Source: Velthaea sp965214335
GTDB taxonomy: Bacteria > Vulcanimicrobiota > Vulcanimicrobiia > Vulcanimicrobiales > Vulcanimicrobiaceae
NCBI GenBank assembly: GCA_965214335.1
Contig: CBDCBO010000008.1
Location: 434,001-498,000, forward strand
Length of the DNA stretch: 64,000 bases
Reading direction: 5' to 3'
The translations under genes were made by a program, and so were the position numbers. The notes under the pieces are model-generated. The model was not told the origin of the DNA. It made no database searches and was given only the letters and a program-made list of their open reading frames with translations. Numbering within the stretch: position 1 is the first letter of the stretch; each line of letters starts with the position of its first letter. Positions 1 to 8,481 of this stretch are shown piece after piece.

Positions 1-1134
1 GACTTTCCGTTTCCGCAAGACGGCTATGCGGGGACGTACTTGGAAAGCATCGCGCACAGCGTGCGGGACGCCGACGGCGAGCGTTGGCGCGGCGCCGCGC
101 AAACCGAGTGGCTGCCGTATTTTTCGACCTACGGCCGCGATTGGAACGTGCGCGAGCAGCAGGCGGTCGCGGCGCGTTTCGGGGTGCGCTTCGACCGCTG
201 GCAAAGCGAGCAAAGCTTGCACGACTCGGGTGCCGTCGACCGCGGCTTGGACCGGCTCGCCAAGCTTGGAATGACCTACGAAAAAGACGGCGCCGTGTGG
301 GCCCGTACGACGGCCAGCGGCGATGATGAAGACCGCGTCGTCGTGCGCAGCAACGGCCGCCCGGCATATTATGCCGCCGACGTGGCCTATCATTACGACA
401 AGCTCGAACGCGCCGACCGCGTGATCGATATTCTGGGTCCCGATCACCACGGCTACATCGCGCGGCTCAACGCGCTGGCCGAAGCGTACGGCCGCAGCGG
501 CGCGATCGAAGTTATTTTGGCGCAACAAATTACGCTAAAACGCGGCGCCGACATTCTTTCAATGTCGAAACGCGCCGGCAATATCGTCACGCTCGAAGAA
601 ATCATCGATGACGTCGGCGTCGACGCCGCGCGCTTCTTCTTCGTCATGCTCTCGACGGATCAACCGCTCACGTTCGATCTCGCACTGGCCAAAGAGCAGT
701 CCAGCGAAAACCCCGTGTATTACGTGCAATACGGTCACGCCCGGATCGCGTCGCTGGTTCGGCGCGTCGGCGAGCACGATGCCGGCATCGTCGAAGCGGC
801 GCGCGGCGCGCCGCGGCTGGAGCGTTTGAGCGCACCGGCGGAGCTGAGCTTGCTGCGGCGGCTGGCCGAATTCGGCAGTGTCGTGGCAAACGCCGCACGA
901 GCTCGCGCACCGCACCGGTTGACAAAATACGCGCGCGATATCGCGGCGGACTTTCACACGTTTTACGATACGTCGCCGGTGTTGCCGGTCGTCGCCGTCG
1001 ACCCCGACTTGGCCACCGCGCGGCTCGCACTCGCGATGGCAACGCAAACGGTTCTCGCCTCGACGCTCGCGTTATGCGGTGTATCGGCGCCCGAACGCAT
1101 GCAGCGGGCGCAAGCCGTTATCAGCGAATTCTAA
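1..1134 (+). CDS. argS: Arginyl-tRNA synthetase, C-terminal part (5' end outside window)
   Basis: Charges tRNA-Arg with arginine in the cytoplasm. The reading frame is open from base 1, so the N-terminus with the HIGH motif lies outside; 377 residues are visible. The fragment shows the class I signature loop in the form SMSKRAGN, followed by the conserved ArgS stretch with VDAARFFF, and then the helical DALR anticodon-binding domain (PVYYVQYGHARI, then a long helical region) at the C-terminus. The last 14 bases overlap the convergent permease gene. Assignment rests on these family motifs. Confidence 0.95.
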   Translation, partial: DFPFPQDGYAGTYLESIAHSVRDADGERWRGAAQTEWLPYFSTYGRDWNVREQQAVAARFGVRFDRWQSEQSLHDSGAVDRGLDRLAKLGMTYEKDGAVWARTTASGDDEDRVVVRSNGRPAYYAADVAYHYDKLERADRVIDILGPDHHGYIARLNALAEAYGRSGAIEVILAQQITLKRGADILSMSKRAGNIVTLEEIIDDVGVDAARFFFVMLSTDQPLTFDLALAKEQSSENPVYYVQYGHARIASLVRRVGEHDAGIVEAARGAPRLERLSAPAELSLLRRLAEFGSVVANAARARAPHRLTKYARDIAADFHTFYDTSPVLPVVAVDPDLATARLALAMATQTVLASTLALCGVSAPERMQRAQAVISEF

Positions 1135-2290
1135 CGACGACGGGCGCTGCCGCCTCGGCCGGCCCGGCCGCGGCGACATCGACTTCGACGCCGGCCGCGA
1201 CCGGTTGCACCAGCAGATCGAGGTGCGGCCCTTCGGCCATCTGCATGCGTGCGATATACGGTTGCACGAAATACTTGAAGAGCACTTTGATCAGCGCGGC
1301 GGCGGGAATGCCGAGCAGCAAGCCGGGGATGCCGAAGAGCTCGCCGCCGGCAAACACCGCGAACATCACCCCGATCGGCGAAACGCCGACGCTGTTTGAC
1401 ATCACCTTGGGCACCAGCAGATTATCGGCGATGCGCGAAATGAAGAAAATTTCAAGCGTTACGGAGGCTACCATCCCGCCGCCCTGCGGGATGGCCAGCA
1501 GCGCGGCAAACACTTGCGCCACGATCATGCCGACAAACGGAACGGCGTAACCGAGCGCGCAAATGACCGCCACGAGCAACGCGAAGCTAAAGTGCAGCGG
1601 CAGCAGCACGAGCCAGACCACCACGCCCACAATGGCGCACAGAAAGGCCTGACCGGCGACGAAGTGGCCGAAGATCGATGCGATCTCGCTAAAGAGGGCC
1701 GCGACTTCTTCGCGCTTGCGGGGCGGCACGAACTCGAGCAGACTTGCGCCGAACAGCCCGCCCCGCGAAACGAAAAAGACGGAGAGAATGAGCGCTGAAA
1801 CGCCGATGAACAAAGCGTTCACGGTGCCGAACACGATCGCGCCGACCGAATCGAGGGCAGTGCTGAGCACGCCTGCAACTCGGCTACCGACGTCAGCTTG
1901 AACCGCCGCGACGCTGGGCAACGCGACGCGACTGCCCAGCCGCGCTTGCAAGACGCGTTCCGCGCGCGCGACGAGATCCTGCGAGGCCGTCACATAATCC
2001 GGCGCGTGAAACAGCAGCGATGCGACTTGAGCGTAGGTGACGGGAATGACCACGACGGCAATCACGACGAGCGCCCCGAGTAATCCCAGATAGACGAGAC
2101 TGATCGCGGCCGAACGCGGCATGTGCGCGGCCAGCCCGCGCACGATCGGCGCGGCACCGAACGCGATGAACGCCGCGATCAAAAACACCGAGATGGTGCG
2201 CGGAATGTGGGCGAAGAACACGCCCAGCGCCACGATCAGCGCGGCCGCTGCCAGCGCGATCAGCCCACGCCGGACCAACCGCCCATTCAT
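1121..2290 (-). CDS. AI-2E family (PF01594) membrane permease
   Basis: Predicted inner-membrane protein of 389 residues with about eight hydrophobic segments, an N-terminal Arg-rich cytoplasmic start and the family region with GVSPIGVMFAVFAGGELFG near the C-terminus. The family includes TqsA (autoinducer-2 export) and ion antiporters, so the substrate is open. I chose the ATG at 2290 because it overlaps the stop of the upstream acetyltransferase as ATGA, rather than an upstream in-frame start inside that gene. It is the last gene of the pyrF-pyrE-hisC-GNAT run. A second family member lies at 27588-28778. Confidence 0.85.
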   Translation of the reverse strand: MNGRLVRRGLIALAAAALIVALGVFFAHIPRTISVFLIAAFIAFGAAPIVRGLAAHMPRSAAISLVYLGLLGALVVIAVVVIPVTYAQVASLLFHAPDYVTASQDLVARAERVLQARLGSRVALPSVAAVQADVGSRVAGVLSTALDSVGAIVFGTVNALFIGVSALILSVFFVSRGGLFGASLLEFVPPRKREEVAALFSEIASIFGHFVAGQAFLCAIVGVVVWLVLLPLHFSFALLVAVICALGYAVPFVGMIVAQVFAALLAIPQGGGMVASVTLEIFFISRIADNLLVPKVMSNSVGVSPIGVMFAVFAGGELFGIPGLLLGIPAAALIKVLFKYFVQPYIARMQMAEGPHLDLLVQPVAAGVEVDVAAAGPAEAAAPVVVRIR

Positions 2291-2757
2291 CCGATGGCCT
2301 TGGTCATCATGCGGCGCTCGGTGCGCAAGCCGCAACGTTCGTAGAGCTTGACCGCGTCGACGTTATCATCGGTCACCATCAACGAGAGGAAGCCGATCCC
2401 TTCGGCCCGCGCGATATCTTCGGCCGCGGCTAATAATGCGGCGCCGATCCCGCGCCGGCGCATCTCCGGCTCGACCGCCATGTAGGCGACGAAGACTTGT
2501 TCCGTCGACGTTACTTCGTCCGGCAGATCACGCAGCAACACGAGGAAACCGCGCCGCTGCTCGGCATCCATTGCGATGAGCAGATCGTATTGGTGCGTAA
2601 AAATGTAGGCGATGAGCCGGTCGTACGCCAGTTCTACGAGTGCTAACGGCGCGGGCCGAATTTGCGAGATGCTCGATGCTGCGACGCGGCGTCCCAAATC
2701 GAGCACGAAACCGCGATCGCGTTGATCGCCCAGCCGAATTGAAACCGGCGGGTTCAT
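2287..2757 (-). CDS. GNAT family N-acetyltransferase
   Basis: 156-residue GNAT-fold protein. The acetyl-CoA binding signature is visible as RRRGIGAALL (motif A, R/Q-x-x-G-x-G/A), followed by a C-terminal strand with DAVKLYERCGLR, typical of the family. The acceptor substrate cannot be told. The start at 2757 gives an ATGA overlap with the hisC stop, and the gene in turn overlaps the permease by four bases, so the three are probably translated from one message. Confidence 0.85.
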   Translation of the reverse strand: MNPPVSIRLGDQRDRGFVLDLGRRVAASSISQIRPAPLALVELAYDRLIAYIFTHQYDLLIAMDAEQRRGFLVLLRDLPDEVTSTEQVFVAYMAVEPEMRRRGIGAALLAAAEDIARAEGIGFLSLMVTDDNVDAVKLYERCGLRTERRMMTKAIG

Positions 2758-3908
2758 GCCGGCCGGCGGGCCGGCTCGGCCGCCGCCGTCCACTGCGCGA
2801 CGAGCGAATCGAGCGCGCCGATCAATACCGTATTTTCGTTTTTGGTGCCGATCGTGATGCGCAGGTACCCCGCTAAGCCTAACCCGTCACCGGACCGGAC
2901 GACGATGCCCCGTTCGAGCAACGCTTCGTAGGCGAAGGCCGCGCCGACCGGCATCCGCACGGCAAAAAAGTTTGCCGCGGGCGGAAAGTAGGACAATTCC
3001 AAGCGCGTAAATTCGCGTTCGAGAAACGCTTTGCCGGCGGCATTCGTCTCCAGCGTACGGTGGACGAAATCATCATCGTCGAGCGCCGCGAGGGCCGCGA
3101 TCGCCGCCGGCCGCGACACGTTGAAGGGCAATCGCACGCGCTGCAAATAGCCGATGAGTTCGGGATCGGCTAATCCGTAACCGAATCGCAGCGAGGCGAG
3201 ACCATATAATTTGGACATCGTTCGCGTGACGATCGTCGCCGGGCGCGCGCCGACGAAGTCGATCCCCTCGACGCTGCCGGGCGGCATATATTCGCGGTAG
3301 GCTTGATCGATTACCAGCACGACCGACGGCGGGAGCGCGCTCACGAAGCGCGCGAAGGCCGCCGCTTCGACGCAGGTGCCGGTGGGATTATTTGGATCGC
3401 AGATCACCACGAGTTTGGTTTTCGCCGTCACGGCCCGCAGCATCGCCTCTAAATCGTGCACGCCGTCGCGTAACGGCACGCGCACCGGCGTCGCATCGAA
3501 CAGCAGCGTATCTTTGGGAAACAGCGAAAACGTCGGGTCGGCCAGCACCACTTCGTCACCGGGCTCGACGAACGTCGCGAAGATCGTCATAAAGATATCG
3601 TTGCTGCCATGGCCGACGATGACATGATCTTTACTTAAGCCGTAGCGTTCGCCGAGCCGCGCGCGCAATTCGGTATGGTCGTCGTCGACGTAAATGTGCG
3701 CGTTGGGAATGTCGGATAAGGCAGCCATCGCGCGCGGCGATGGTCCCAGTGGATTCTCATTCGAACTGAGTTTGATGACGTTCTTGAGGCCGAAGCGGGC
3801 TTTGGCTTGGCCGACGGTCGTTCCGGCGGTATACGGCTTCATCAGCCGGACCGCCGGCCGCACCAGTTCTGCGTAACGCATGCCGGTTTTGGATTCGCCT
3901 TGCGTCAC
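2754..3908 (-). CDS. hisC: Histidinol-phosphate aminotransferase
   Basis: PLP-dependent class I/II aminotransferase of 384 residues for histidine biosynthesis (imidazole-acetol phosphate to histidinol phosphate). Visible motifs are SSNENPLGPSP near residue 50, CDPNNPTGTC for cofactor contact, IDQAYREY, and the PLP lysine in TMSKLYGLASLRFGYG. The GTG start at 3908 is preceded by AGAGGAG at good spacing, which favours it over an internal ATG at 3881. Homologous enzymes can also act on aromatic amino acids. It is placed between pyrE and a GNAT gene, not in a his operon. Confidence 0.9.
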   Translation of the reverse strand: MTQGESKTGMRYAELVRPAVRLMKPYTAGTTVGQAKARFGLKNVIKLSSNENPLGPSPRAMAALSDIPNAHIYVDDDHTELRARLGERYGLSKDHVIVGHGSNDIFMTIFATFVEPGDEVVLADPTFSLFPKDTLLFDATPVRVPLRDGVHDLEAMLRAVTAKTKLVVICDPNNPTGTCVEAAAFARFVSALPPSVVLVIDQAYREYMPPGSVEGIDFVGARPATIVTRTMSKLYGLASLRFGYGLADPELIGYLQRVRLPFNVSRPAAIAALAALDDDDFVHRTLETNAAGKAFLEREFTRLELSYFPPAANFFAVRMPVGAAFAYEALLERGIVVRSGDGLGLAGYLRITIGTKNENTVLIGALDSLVAQWTAAAEPARRPA

Positions 3909-3938
3909 GGGCTCCTCTTGTGCCGGCGGCGCCGCCGA

Positions 3939-4514
3939 TTAGCGCAAGAAGCGCGATCCGGGTTCGGCGATCGGCACCCCCGCGGCGCACAACGGGCACT
4001 CGGCCGCGGCATACGATTCGGTCGGCACGTCCAGCAACGTGATGGTCGGAACGCCGAAGTCGACGGCGGCTCGGCGCACGATCACCGCCGCCGCGACGAC
4101 GCTCGCACCATGTGCGCGCACGACAGTAAATATCTCGCGCACCGACAGGCCGGTGGTCACCACGTCCTCGACGACCAGCACGCGATCCGCCGCGCTGAGC
4201 GCGAAACCCCGGCGTAGCGCGGCCACGCCGGCGTCTTTCTCAACGAAGATCGCCAGCGTGCCGAGCTGACGGGCGCACTCGTAACCTACGACGATGCCGC
4301 CGACGGCGGCACTAACGACGATCGTGGGTGCGAACGCTCGCGCTTGGTCGGCCAGGCCGAGCGCGACCTGCGTCACCAGCACGGGGTCCTCGAGAATCCG
4401 GAATTTTTGAATGAAGCGCGCCGAGTGCCGCCCGGACGACAGCTTGAAGTGGCCGTCGAGGATCGCGCCCCGCTCCAGCAGCGCCGCCTGCAGCTCGGCT
4501 GCCGCGATGGTCAT
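3939..4514 (-). CDS. pyrE: Orotate phosphoribosyltransferase
   Basis: Joins orotate to PRPP to give OMP in pyrimidine synthesis. The 191-residue protein has the N-terminal family stretch GHFKLSSGRHS and the PRPP-binding loop VLVVEDVVTTG. The C-terminus carries a pair of cysteines in AECPLCAAG, a feature of many type-1 bacterial forms. The ATG overlaps the stop of pyrF by four bases, so translation is coupled and the pathway steps PyrE then PyrF are encoded together. Confidence 0.95.
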   Translation of the reverse strand: MTIAAAELQAALLERGAILDGHFKLSSGRHSARFIQKFRILEDPVLVTQVALGLADQARAFAPTIVVSAAVGGIVVGYECARQLGTLAIFVEKDAGVAALRRGFALSAADRVLVVEDVVTTGLSVREIFTVVRAHGASVVAAAVIVRRAAVDFGVPTITLLDVPTESYAAAECPLCAAGVPIAEPGSRFLR

Positions 4515-5224
4515 CCCGCGGCGCCGAGTTCGTCGAGAATGAAGCGTGCGGCGGTGTACGGATCGGCATCGGCGACAATAGGCCGGCCGACGACCACGTA
4601 ATCGGCGCCGGCGGCCCGCGCTTCGCGCGGCGTTCCAACCCGCGCTTGATCGCCGTGCGAGCTAGCGCTGGGTCGAATTCCGGGAGTAAGCGCCAGAAAC
4701 GTGTGGCCGAAAAAGGCCTTGAGATCGGCCACTTCACGCACGCTGCACACGACGCCTGAACAGCGCGCGTCGCGCGCGAGGGCCGCTAAACGGATGGCGT
4801 TCTCGCCCGGACCGCCCCCCAAACCCAGCTCGTTGAGATCCTCGGGCGCAATGCTCGTCAGAATCGTAATTGCCAGAATGTCGGGCGGAGCGATCCCTAA
4901 TTCGCCCGCGCGTTCGGTCGCGGCCTCGACCGCGGCGGCCAGCATCGCATTGCCGCCCAAAGCATGTACGGTGAGTAACCGGACACCGGGCCGCACCAGT
5001 GCTCGTACCGCCGCATGTACCGTGCGCGGGATGTCGTGCAGTTTTACGTCGAGCATGTACGACGCACCGAGCGAATCCAACAGCTCGCGAATCGGATCGC
5101 CGTAGCCATACACGGCCTCATAACCGATTTTGAACAGCACGCCCAACGGATTGAGAAGCCGGATAAGTTCCGCCGCGCGCGCAAAATCGGGAACATCGAT
5201 TGCAATAACGAGCCGCGGTACCAT
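4511..5224 (-). CDS. pyrF: Orotidine 5'-phosphate decarboxylase
   Basis: Decarboxylates OMP to UMP, the last step of de novo pyrimidine synthesis. The 237-residue protein shows the catalytic D-x-K-x-x-D as DVKLHDIP, the phosphate-binding LTPGIRP loop and VVGRPIV near the end, and the short form of the TIM barrel. It is the first gene of the minus-strand operon; about 215 bases of more AT-rich DNA separate it from the divergent 46-residue gene and should contain its promoter. Confidence 0.95.
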   Translation of the reverse strand: MVPRLVIAIDVPDFARAAELIRLLNPLGVLFKIGYEAVYGYGDPIRELLDSLGASYMLDVKLHDIPRTVHAAVRALVRPGVRLLTVHALGGNAMLAAAVEAATERAGELGIAPPDILAITILTSIAPEDLNELGLGGGPGENAIRLAALARDARCSGVVCSVREVADLKAFFGHTFLALTPGIRPSASSHGDQARVGTPREARAAGADYVVVGRPIVADADPYTAARFILDELGAAG

Positions 5225-5412
5225 GGCGGCTCAGGTTAGACGGTAACCGGCAATTCCATCGCGCCGGCGCCACTCGCGCGTTGCAACGCATTTCCGAAGC
5301 TGTAAATACTTCGTAAGAAACGGCCATATAATCAACATTTAAGGCGTCAAACCGATATAGGTTATACGAGAGTGAACCATATTACGCGATAAAGCGTTCT
5401 ATGATTACTACG

Positions 5413-5433
5413 CCTCGATCATCGAGGAAGGAG
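5413..5433 (+). promoter_or_regulatory. Inverted repeat overlapping a Shine-Dalgarno
   Basis: CCTCGAT-C-ATCGAGG (5413-5427) is a perfect inverted repeat whose right arm runs into the ribosome-binding site GGAAGGAG (5426-5433) of the small gene starting at 5441. It could fold as a five-pair hairpin that partly hides the site, or act as a protein operator. Seen directly; the role is inferred. Confidence 0.45.
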
Positions 5434-5440
5434 ATTCGAG

Positions 5441-5581
5441 ATGGCCGGAGTCATGGTCTTCAAAACATTAGCTGACGCGCTACGAGCGGGCTACCATGTT
5501 TATGACCGCACGGAACACGGATATCTCGTCCGCACTCGAACGTCCGCCGGTTGGGCGATGGCGATCGTGAGCTGTCGGTAG
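5441..5581 (+). CDS. Small orphan protein, 46 residues
   Basis: An ATG seven bases after a strong AAGGAG site opens a 46-codon frame ending in TAG, followed 24 bases later by a good intrinsic terminator, so it looks like a complete monocistronic gene. The product starts MAGVMVFKTLADALRAGY and continues with an HVYDRTEHGYLVRTRT segment and a hydrophobic end containing one Cys. It has no signal peptide. The pattern (short helix, then a Y-D-R-T...G-Y-L-V-R strand pair) suggests a small alpha/beta fold. I do not recognise a family. It is unlike a random frame because of its signals at both ends. Confidence 0.7.
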   Translation: MAGVMVFKTLADALRAGYHVYDRTEHGYLVRTRTSAGWAMAIVSCR

Positions 5582-5605
5582 CGAGAAGCAACCGTTCCTT
5601 GTAGC

Positions 5606-5645
5606 AAAGACGCGGATCGCTCAGGCGGTCCGCGTCTTTCTTTTT
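5606..5645 (+). terminator. Rho-independent terminator
   Basis: An 11-base stem AAAGACGCGGA (5606-5616) pairs perfectly with TCCGCGTCTTT (5629-5639), with a 12-base loop and a following T-rich run. It closes the 46-residue gene, and the A-rich left arm gives U-rich sequence in the other direction too, so it may also serve the minus-strand gene ending at 5654. Confidence 0.85.
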
Positions 5646-5653
5646 AGCGCCGG

Positions 5654-6286
5654 TTAGCGCCGGTCGGGCGGCGGAGTCGGGCGTTTGAGTTCCTCGTAGC
5701 CCGAGTGCGTCCGTGGCTCGGGCCCGTACGTCCGGGCCGCGGACGGCGGCGCCGCACCGGGATACGGCGGTGTCCCGGCAGCTCCCGGGTACGGCGGCGG
5801 AACCGGCCCGGTATACGGTGGCGGGGGCGGCCCTAAGCGAGCGCCGGAAAGTAATGCAACGATGATCTGCGCGATGCCGACGAACATCGGTATCAAGCCG
5901 CCCAACAGCCACGGGCCCGGGTGGAACTCGGGCGAGTTGAACGGACCGTTGTTGTCGTAACCAATAAATGATAGACCGATGAGAATCGCCAGACCCACCA
6001 GAGTCAAGGTTATCCCTTTACGCAAACTGCGATCGGGCGCCTCAGTTTCAGCCGATGTCGCAACCCACGGCTGCGGCGGCGGGGCCGGCGGCGGCATGCC
6101 CATCCCCGCGTTCGGCGCGTTGCGCCACTCTTTATTATTGCGGTACATGTGCTGCGGCGGCAGCATCCCGCGGCGAATCATTTCGATGCGTTCGCGATGT
6201 GCGAGAACGCGCATCACGATGAACGCCGCGATCGGCGCGCCGAAGATGCAAAAGACGGCGAGCGCAGCTACGGCATTGTCGCTCAT
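5654..6286 (-). CDS. Membrane protein with Pro/Gly-rich tail
   Basis: 210 residues. An N-terminal transmembrane helix is followed by HRERIEMIRRGMLPP, a pattern I associate with DUF6249-type bacterial membrane proteins. Two more hydrophobic segments follow in the middle, then a low-complexity Pro/Gly/Tyr tail (PPPPYTG, PPYPGAAG). The ATG overlaps the stop of the DUF4097 gene by four bases, so the two are co-translated. Probable role in envelope sensing or structure, inferred only from neighbours (ECF sigma factor and two-component system on the other side). Confidence 0.75.
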   Translation of the reverse strand: MSDNAVAALAVFCIFGAPIAAFIVMRVLAHRERIEMIRRGMLPPQHMYRNNKEWRNAPNAGMGMPPPAPPPQPWVATSAETEAPDRSLRKGITLTLVGLAILIGLSFIGYDNNGPFNSPEFHPGPWLLGGLIPMFVGIAQIIVALLSGARLGPPPPPYTGPVPPPYPGAAGTPPYPGAAPPSAARTYGPEPRTHSGYEELKRPTPPPDRR

Positions 6287-7236
6287 AATACGTTTTTATC
6301 TCCTCCAAGTACCGTGATAGACCCATCGTCGCTGCCGACATCGAGCTTGCCCGCGCCGCTACCGACGCGGATGGCCGACGGTGCATCGTCGCCGTCGCCG
6401 CGAACGGCGCTCAGCGGTGCCTGAGCCGTTACTTTGCCCGACGACGTATGGGCGCTGATCGTGACGTTGCTTTGGCCGTCGAGACCGAGACGAATCCGGC
6501 CGCTATCGCTCTTTACCGTACCGCCGCGCAGCACCGACCGTCCGACCTCGATGCGGCCGTTATCGGTTTCGATTGCAACGCTATCGGCGCGTACACGATC
6601 GAGCACGATATGACCGTTATCGGATGTTAGATCGAGCGACGGAGCCTCGACATCAGTAAGCTCGATTCGCCCGTTGTCGGTTTTCGCTTCGACGGTTCCG
6701 CGCAGATCGCTTAGTGCGATCGAGCCCTCATCGGTATGCACCGTCGCAGCGGCGCGCAGGCCCGATATCGTGGACGCCCCCGCATTGTCGACGTCCAGGC
6801 GCGTCCCCGGCGGAACGACCACGTCGAGCCGGCGCCGCATCTCGCCCATGAACACCACGAAGCCCGCGTCGGGCCGCGCAATTCGAACACCGTCAGCCGT
6901 TTTCTCAACGGACAGGCGATGCCCGTTGGCCTGCATCCAGCCACCCGTTAGCGTTTCTTCGCTCACCGCAACGGTCGTGCCGGCGCGTACGCTCACGTTG
7001 AGCGTTGCATCGTCGTCATCGATCACGACGTGCGGGACCGGACCCGTTTCAAGGGTCTTCTCGGTCCGGTTCCCCGACGTCGCAGCTTCCGCCGGCGAAC
7101 CGGCGGAAAGGTGTGTCGCGGGTAGCGTTAAACCGCGTCCGCGACTGTTGCCGTGAACCGAGTGGATCATCATGCCGACGATCCACAACTCGACGACTCC
7201 GAGACCCGCGATGAGTGCCAAACGGCGATTCTTCAC
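6283..7236 (-). CDS. DUF4097-type beta-repeat envelope protein
   Basis: 317 residues. A single hydrophobic helix near the N-terminus (LALIAGLGVVELWIVGMMI) anchors a long all-beta region with repeated short motifs such as SDNGHIVLDRV, TDNGRIEVGRS and SDSGRIRLGLD, the hallmark of the DUF4097 right-handed beta-helix-like family. I chose the GTG at 7236, just before the hydrophobic helix and four bases after the stop of the 35-residue ORF; an upstream TTG would run through that ORF. These proteins commonly sit next to ECF sigma factors, PspC or two-component genes, as here. Confidence 0.8.
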   Translation of the reverse strand: MKNRRLALIAGLGVVELWIVGMMIHSVHGNSRGRGLTLPATHLSAGSPAEAATSGNRTEKTLETGPVPHVVIDDDDATLNVSVRAGTTVAVSEETLTGGWMQANGHRLSVEKTADGVRIARPDAGFVVFMGEMRRRLDVVVPPGTRLDVDNAGASTISGLRAAATVHTDEGSIALSDLRGTVEAKTDNGRIELTDVEAPSLDLTSDNGHIVLDRVRADSVAIETDNGRIEVGRSVLRGGTVKSDSGRIRLGLDGQSNVTISAHTSSGKVTAQAPLSAVRGDGDDAPSAIRVGSGAGKLDVGSDDGSITVLGGDKNVL

Positions 7237-7240
7237 CGGG

Positions 7241-7348
7241 TTAGATCTTGGGGCCCCAGCCGGGAAACGTCGTCCCGGGGCGCGGCCCGACCGGCGGCAG
7301 CCGGCGATCGGAAAACGGCGGAGCAAAGGGTTGCGGCTTGGTAAGCAT
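7241..7348 (-). CDS. Pro-rich 35-residue small protein
   Basis: An ATG preceded by TGAGGA at about seven bases opens a 35-codon frame whose product is rich in Pro, Gly and aromatic residues (starts MLTKPQPFAPPF, ends FPGWGPKI). It stops four bases upstream of the DUF4097 start, which is the spacing of a translationally coupled leader gene. No family recognised. It may be a leader peptide or a short structural peptide; the alternative is that an N-terminally longer DUF4097 frame is used and this ORF is silent. Confidence 0.5.
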   Translation of the reverse strand: MLTKPQPFAPPFSDRRLPPVGPRPGTTFPGWGPKI

Positions 7349-7458
7349 GGTGGTTATCCTCAGGTGACGATGGAACTGACCCATGTACGGCCGGTGCACA
7401 TTGATGTTTCGAGCCGCCCGTCGAAACATCACGAGGTGAACTCCGTACATGCGGCATC

Positions 7459-8106
7459 GTGGGAGCAGCGCTCTTGGTCGAACCGCGGGCGGCGGCCGTG
7501 ATCCCCGCGCCGCCGCAGGTTAGCGACGACGACTTGATCGTTGCCGCACTGGGCGGTCAGGGCGCCGCATTCGGCGTACTCGTCGAGCGCTACGAACGCG
7601 CCGTGTATCATCTCGCGTTCCGGACGCTGCGGGATGCCGAAGAAGCCAAAGACGCGACCCAAGAAGCCTTCTTCAAAGCGTTTCGGGCGTTGCGAACGTT
7701 CCGGCCGGGCGCGAAATTTTCGACCTGGATTTTCACCATTACCTACCACGCTTGCTGCGATCGGCTGGCCCGCCGCAAACGCTATTCGGGTGACGAGATG
7801 CCCGACCGCGCCGACCCCGGCGCCGGACCCCAAGAACAAGCCGAGCGCGCCGACGAAGCCCGGCGTTTGCGTGCCGCCATCGGCGAGCTTCCCGAGAAGT
7901 ACCGCACGGTGATCACGCTGTTCCATTTGCAGAACAAACAATATGAGGAAATCGCGCAGGTGCTCGATCTGCCGATGGGTACGGTAAAGACGCATCTCTT
8001 TCGGGCCAAGGACCTGTTACGGAAAGCACTCGAGCAATCCCAAGAATCCCGGCCCCGGCACGATCGAATGAGTGCGCGGCCTCGAGCAGAAAAGAGCGAA
8101 TCATGA
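7459..8106 (+). CDS. ECF RNA polymerase sigma factor (sigma-E type)
   Basis: 215 residues. Region 2 (about residues 35-105) contains LVERYERAVYHLAFRTL, DAEEAKDATQEAF and FSTWIFTI. Region 4 (about 140-190) contains LPEKYRTVITLFHLQN and the recognition helix MGTVKTHLFRAKDLLRK. The GTG start at 7459 lacks a well-spaced ribosome site; TTG at 7474 behind GGGAGC is a possible alternative. The stop overlaps the next gene as ATGA, which is the classic sigma/anti-sigma arrangement. Confidence 0.93.
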   Translation: MGAALLVEPRAAAVIPAPPQVSDDDLIVAALGGQGAAFGVLVERYERAVYHLAFRTLRDAEEAKDATQEAFFKAFRALRTFRPGAKFSTWIFTITYHACCDRLARRKRYSGDEMPDRADPGAGPQEQAERADEARRLRAAIGELPEKYRTVITLFHLQNKQYEEIAQVLDLPMGTVKTHLFRAKDLLRKALEQSQESRPRHDRMSARPRAEKSES

Positions 8107-8462
8107 CTGACGACGAGCTGGAGCGAGCCCTCTTCGCTCTTCCGCTGGAAGAGCCGCCGCCGGATTTGCACGCTCGGGTACTGGCGGCCACGATCGCTCG
8201 TCCGCGCTTGACCTTCGCGGCCTGGGAGATCTGGCTCGTCGGCACCGTCTTTGCCTTTATGGTCTGGTTGACGTTTCTGGTCGGGACGTCCGTGCCCGAC
8301 ATCGGCGGCGCGGTGAGCCGCACGTTGAGCCTGGGTCTCGACCGGTTGGCCGCGACCTTCTCGGTCACGACGCTGATGTGGACGGCGCTGGGCATTTCGT
8401 TTGTGGTTTGGATCTCGCAACTCTCGTTGCCACAGCCGCGCCGCCGGGTCGCAAACCGTTAA
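8103..8462 (+). CDS. Putative membrane anti-sigma factor
   Basis: 119 residues. The acidic N-terminal part (MTDDELERALFALPLEEPPPD) resembles the sigma-binding N-terminus of ECF anti-sigma factors but has no HxxxCxxC zinc motif. Two hydrophobic segments follow (about residues 37-62 and 90-110). It is translationally coupled to the sigma factor gene, so a role in holding the sigma factor at the membrane is the obvious inference. No named family can be assigned from sequence alone. Confidence 0.7.
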   Translation: MTDDELERALFALPLEEPPPDLHARVLAATIARPRLTFAAWEIWLVGTVFAFMVWLTFLVGTSVPDIGGAVSRTLSLGLDRLAATFSVTTLMWTALGISFVVWISQLSLPQPRRRVANR

Positions 8463-8481
8463 AGCCGGAACCTAAGGCGTC

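Noticed and set aside
559..1047. 162-residue minus-strand ORF inside argS
   Set aside because: Antisense to a clearly conserved protein; typical GC-rich shadow.
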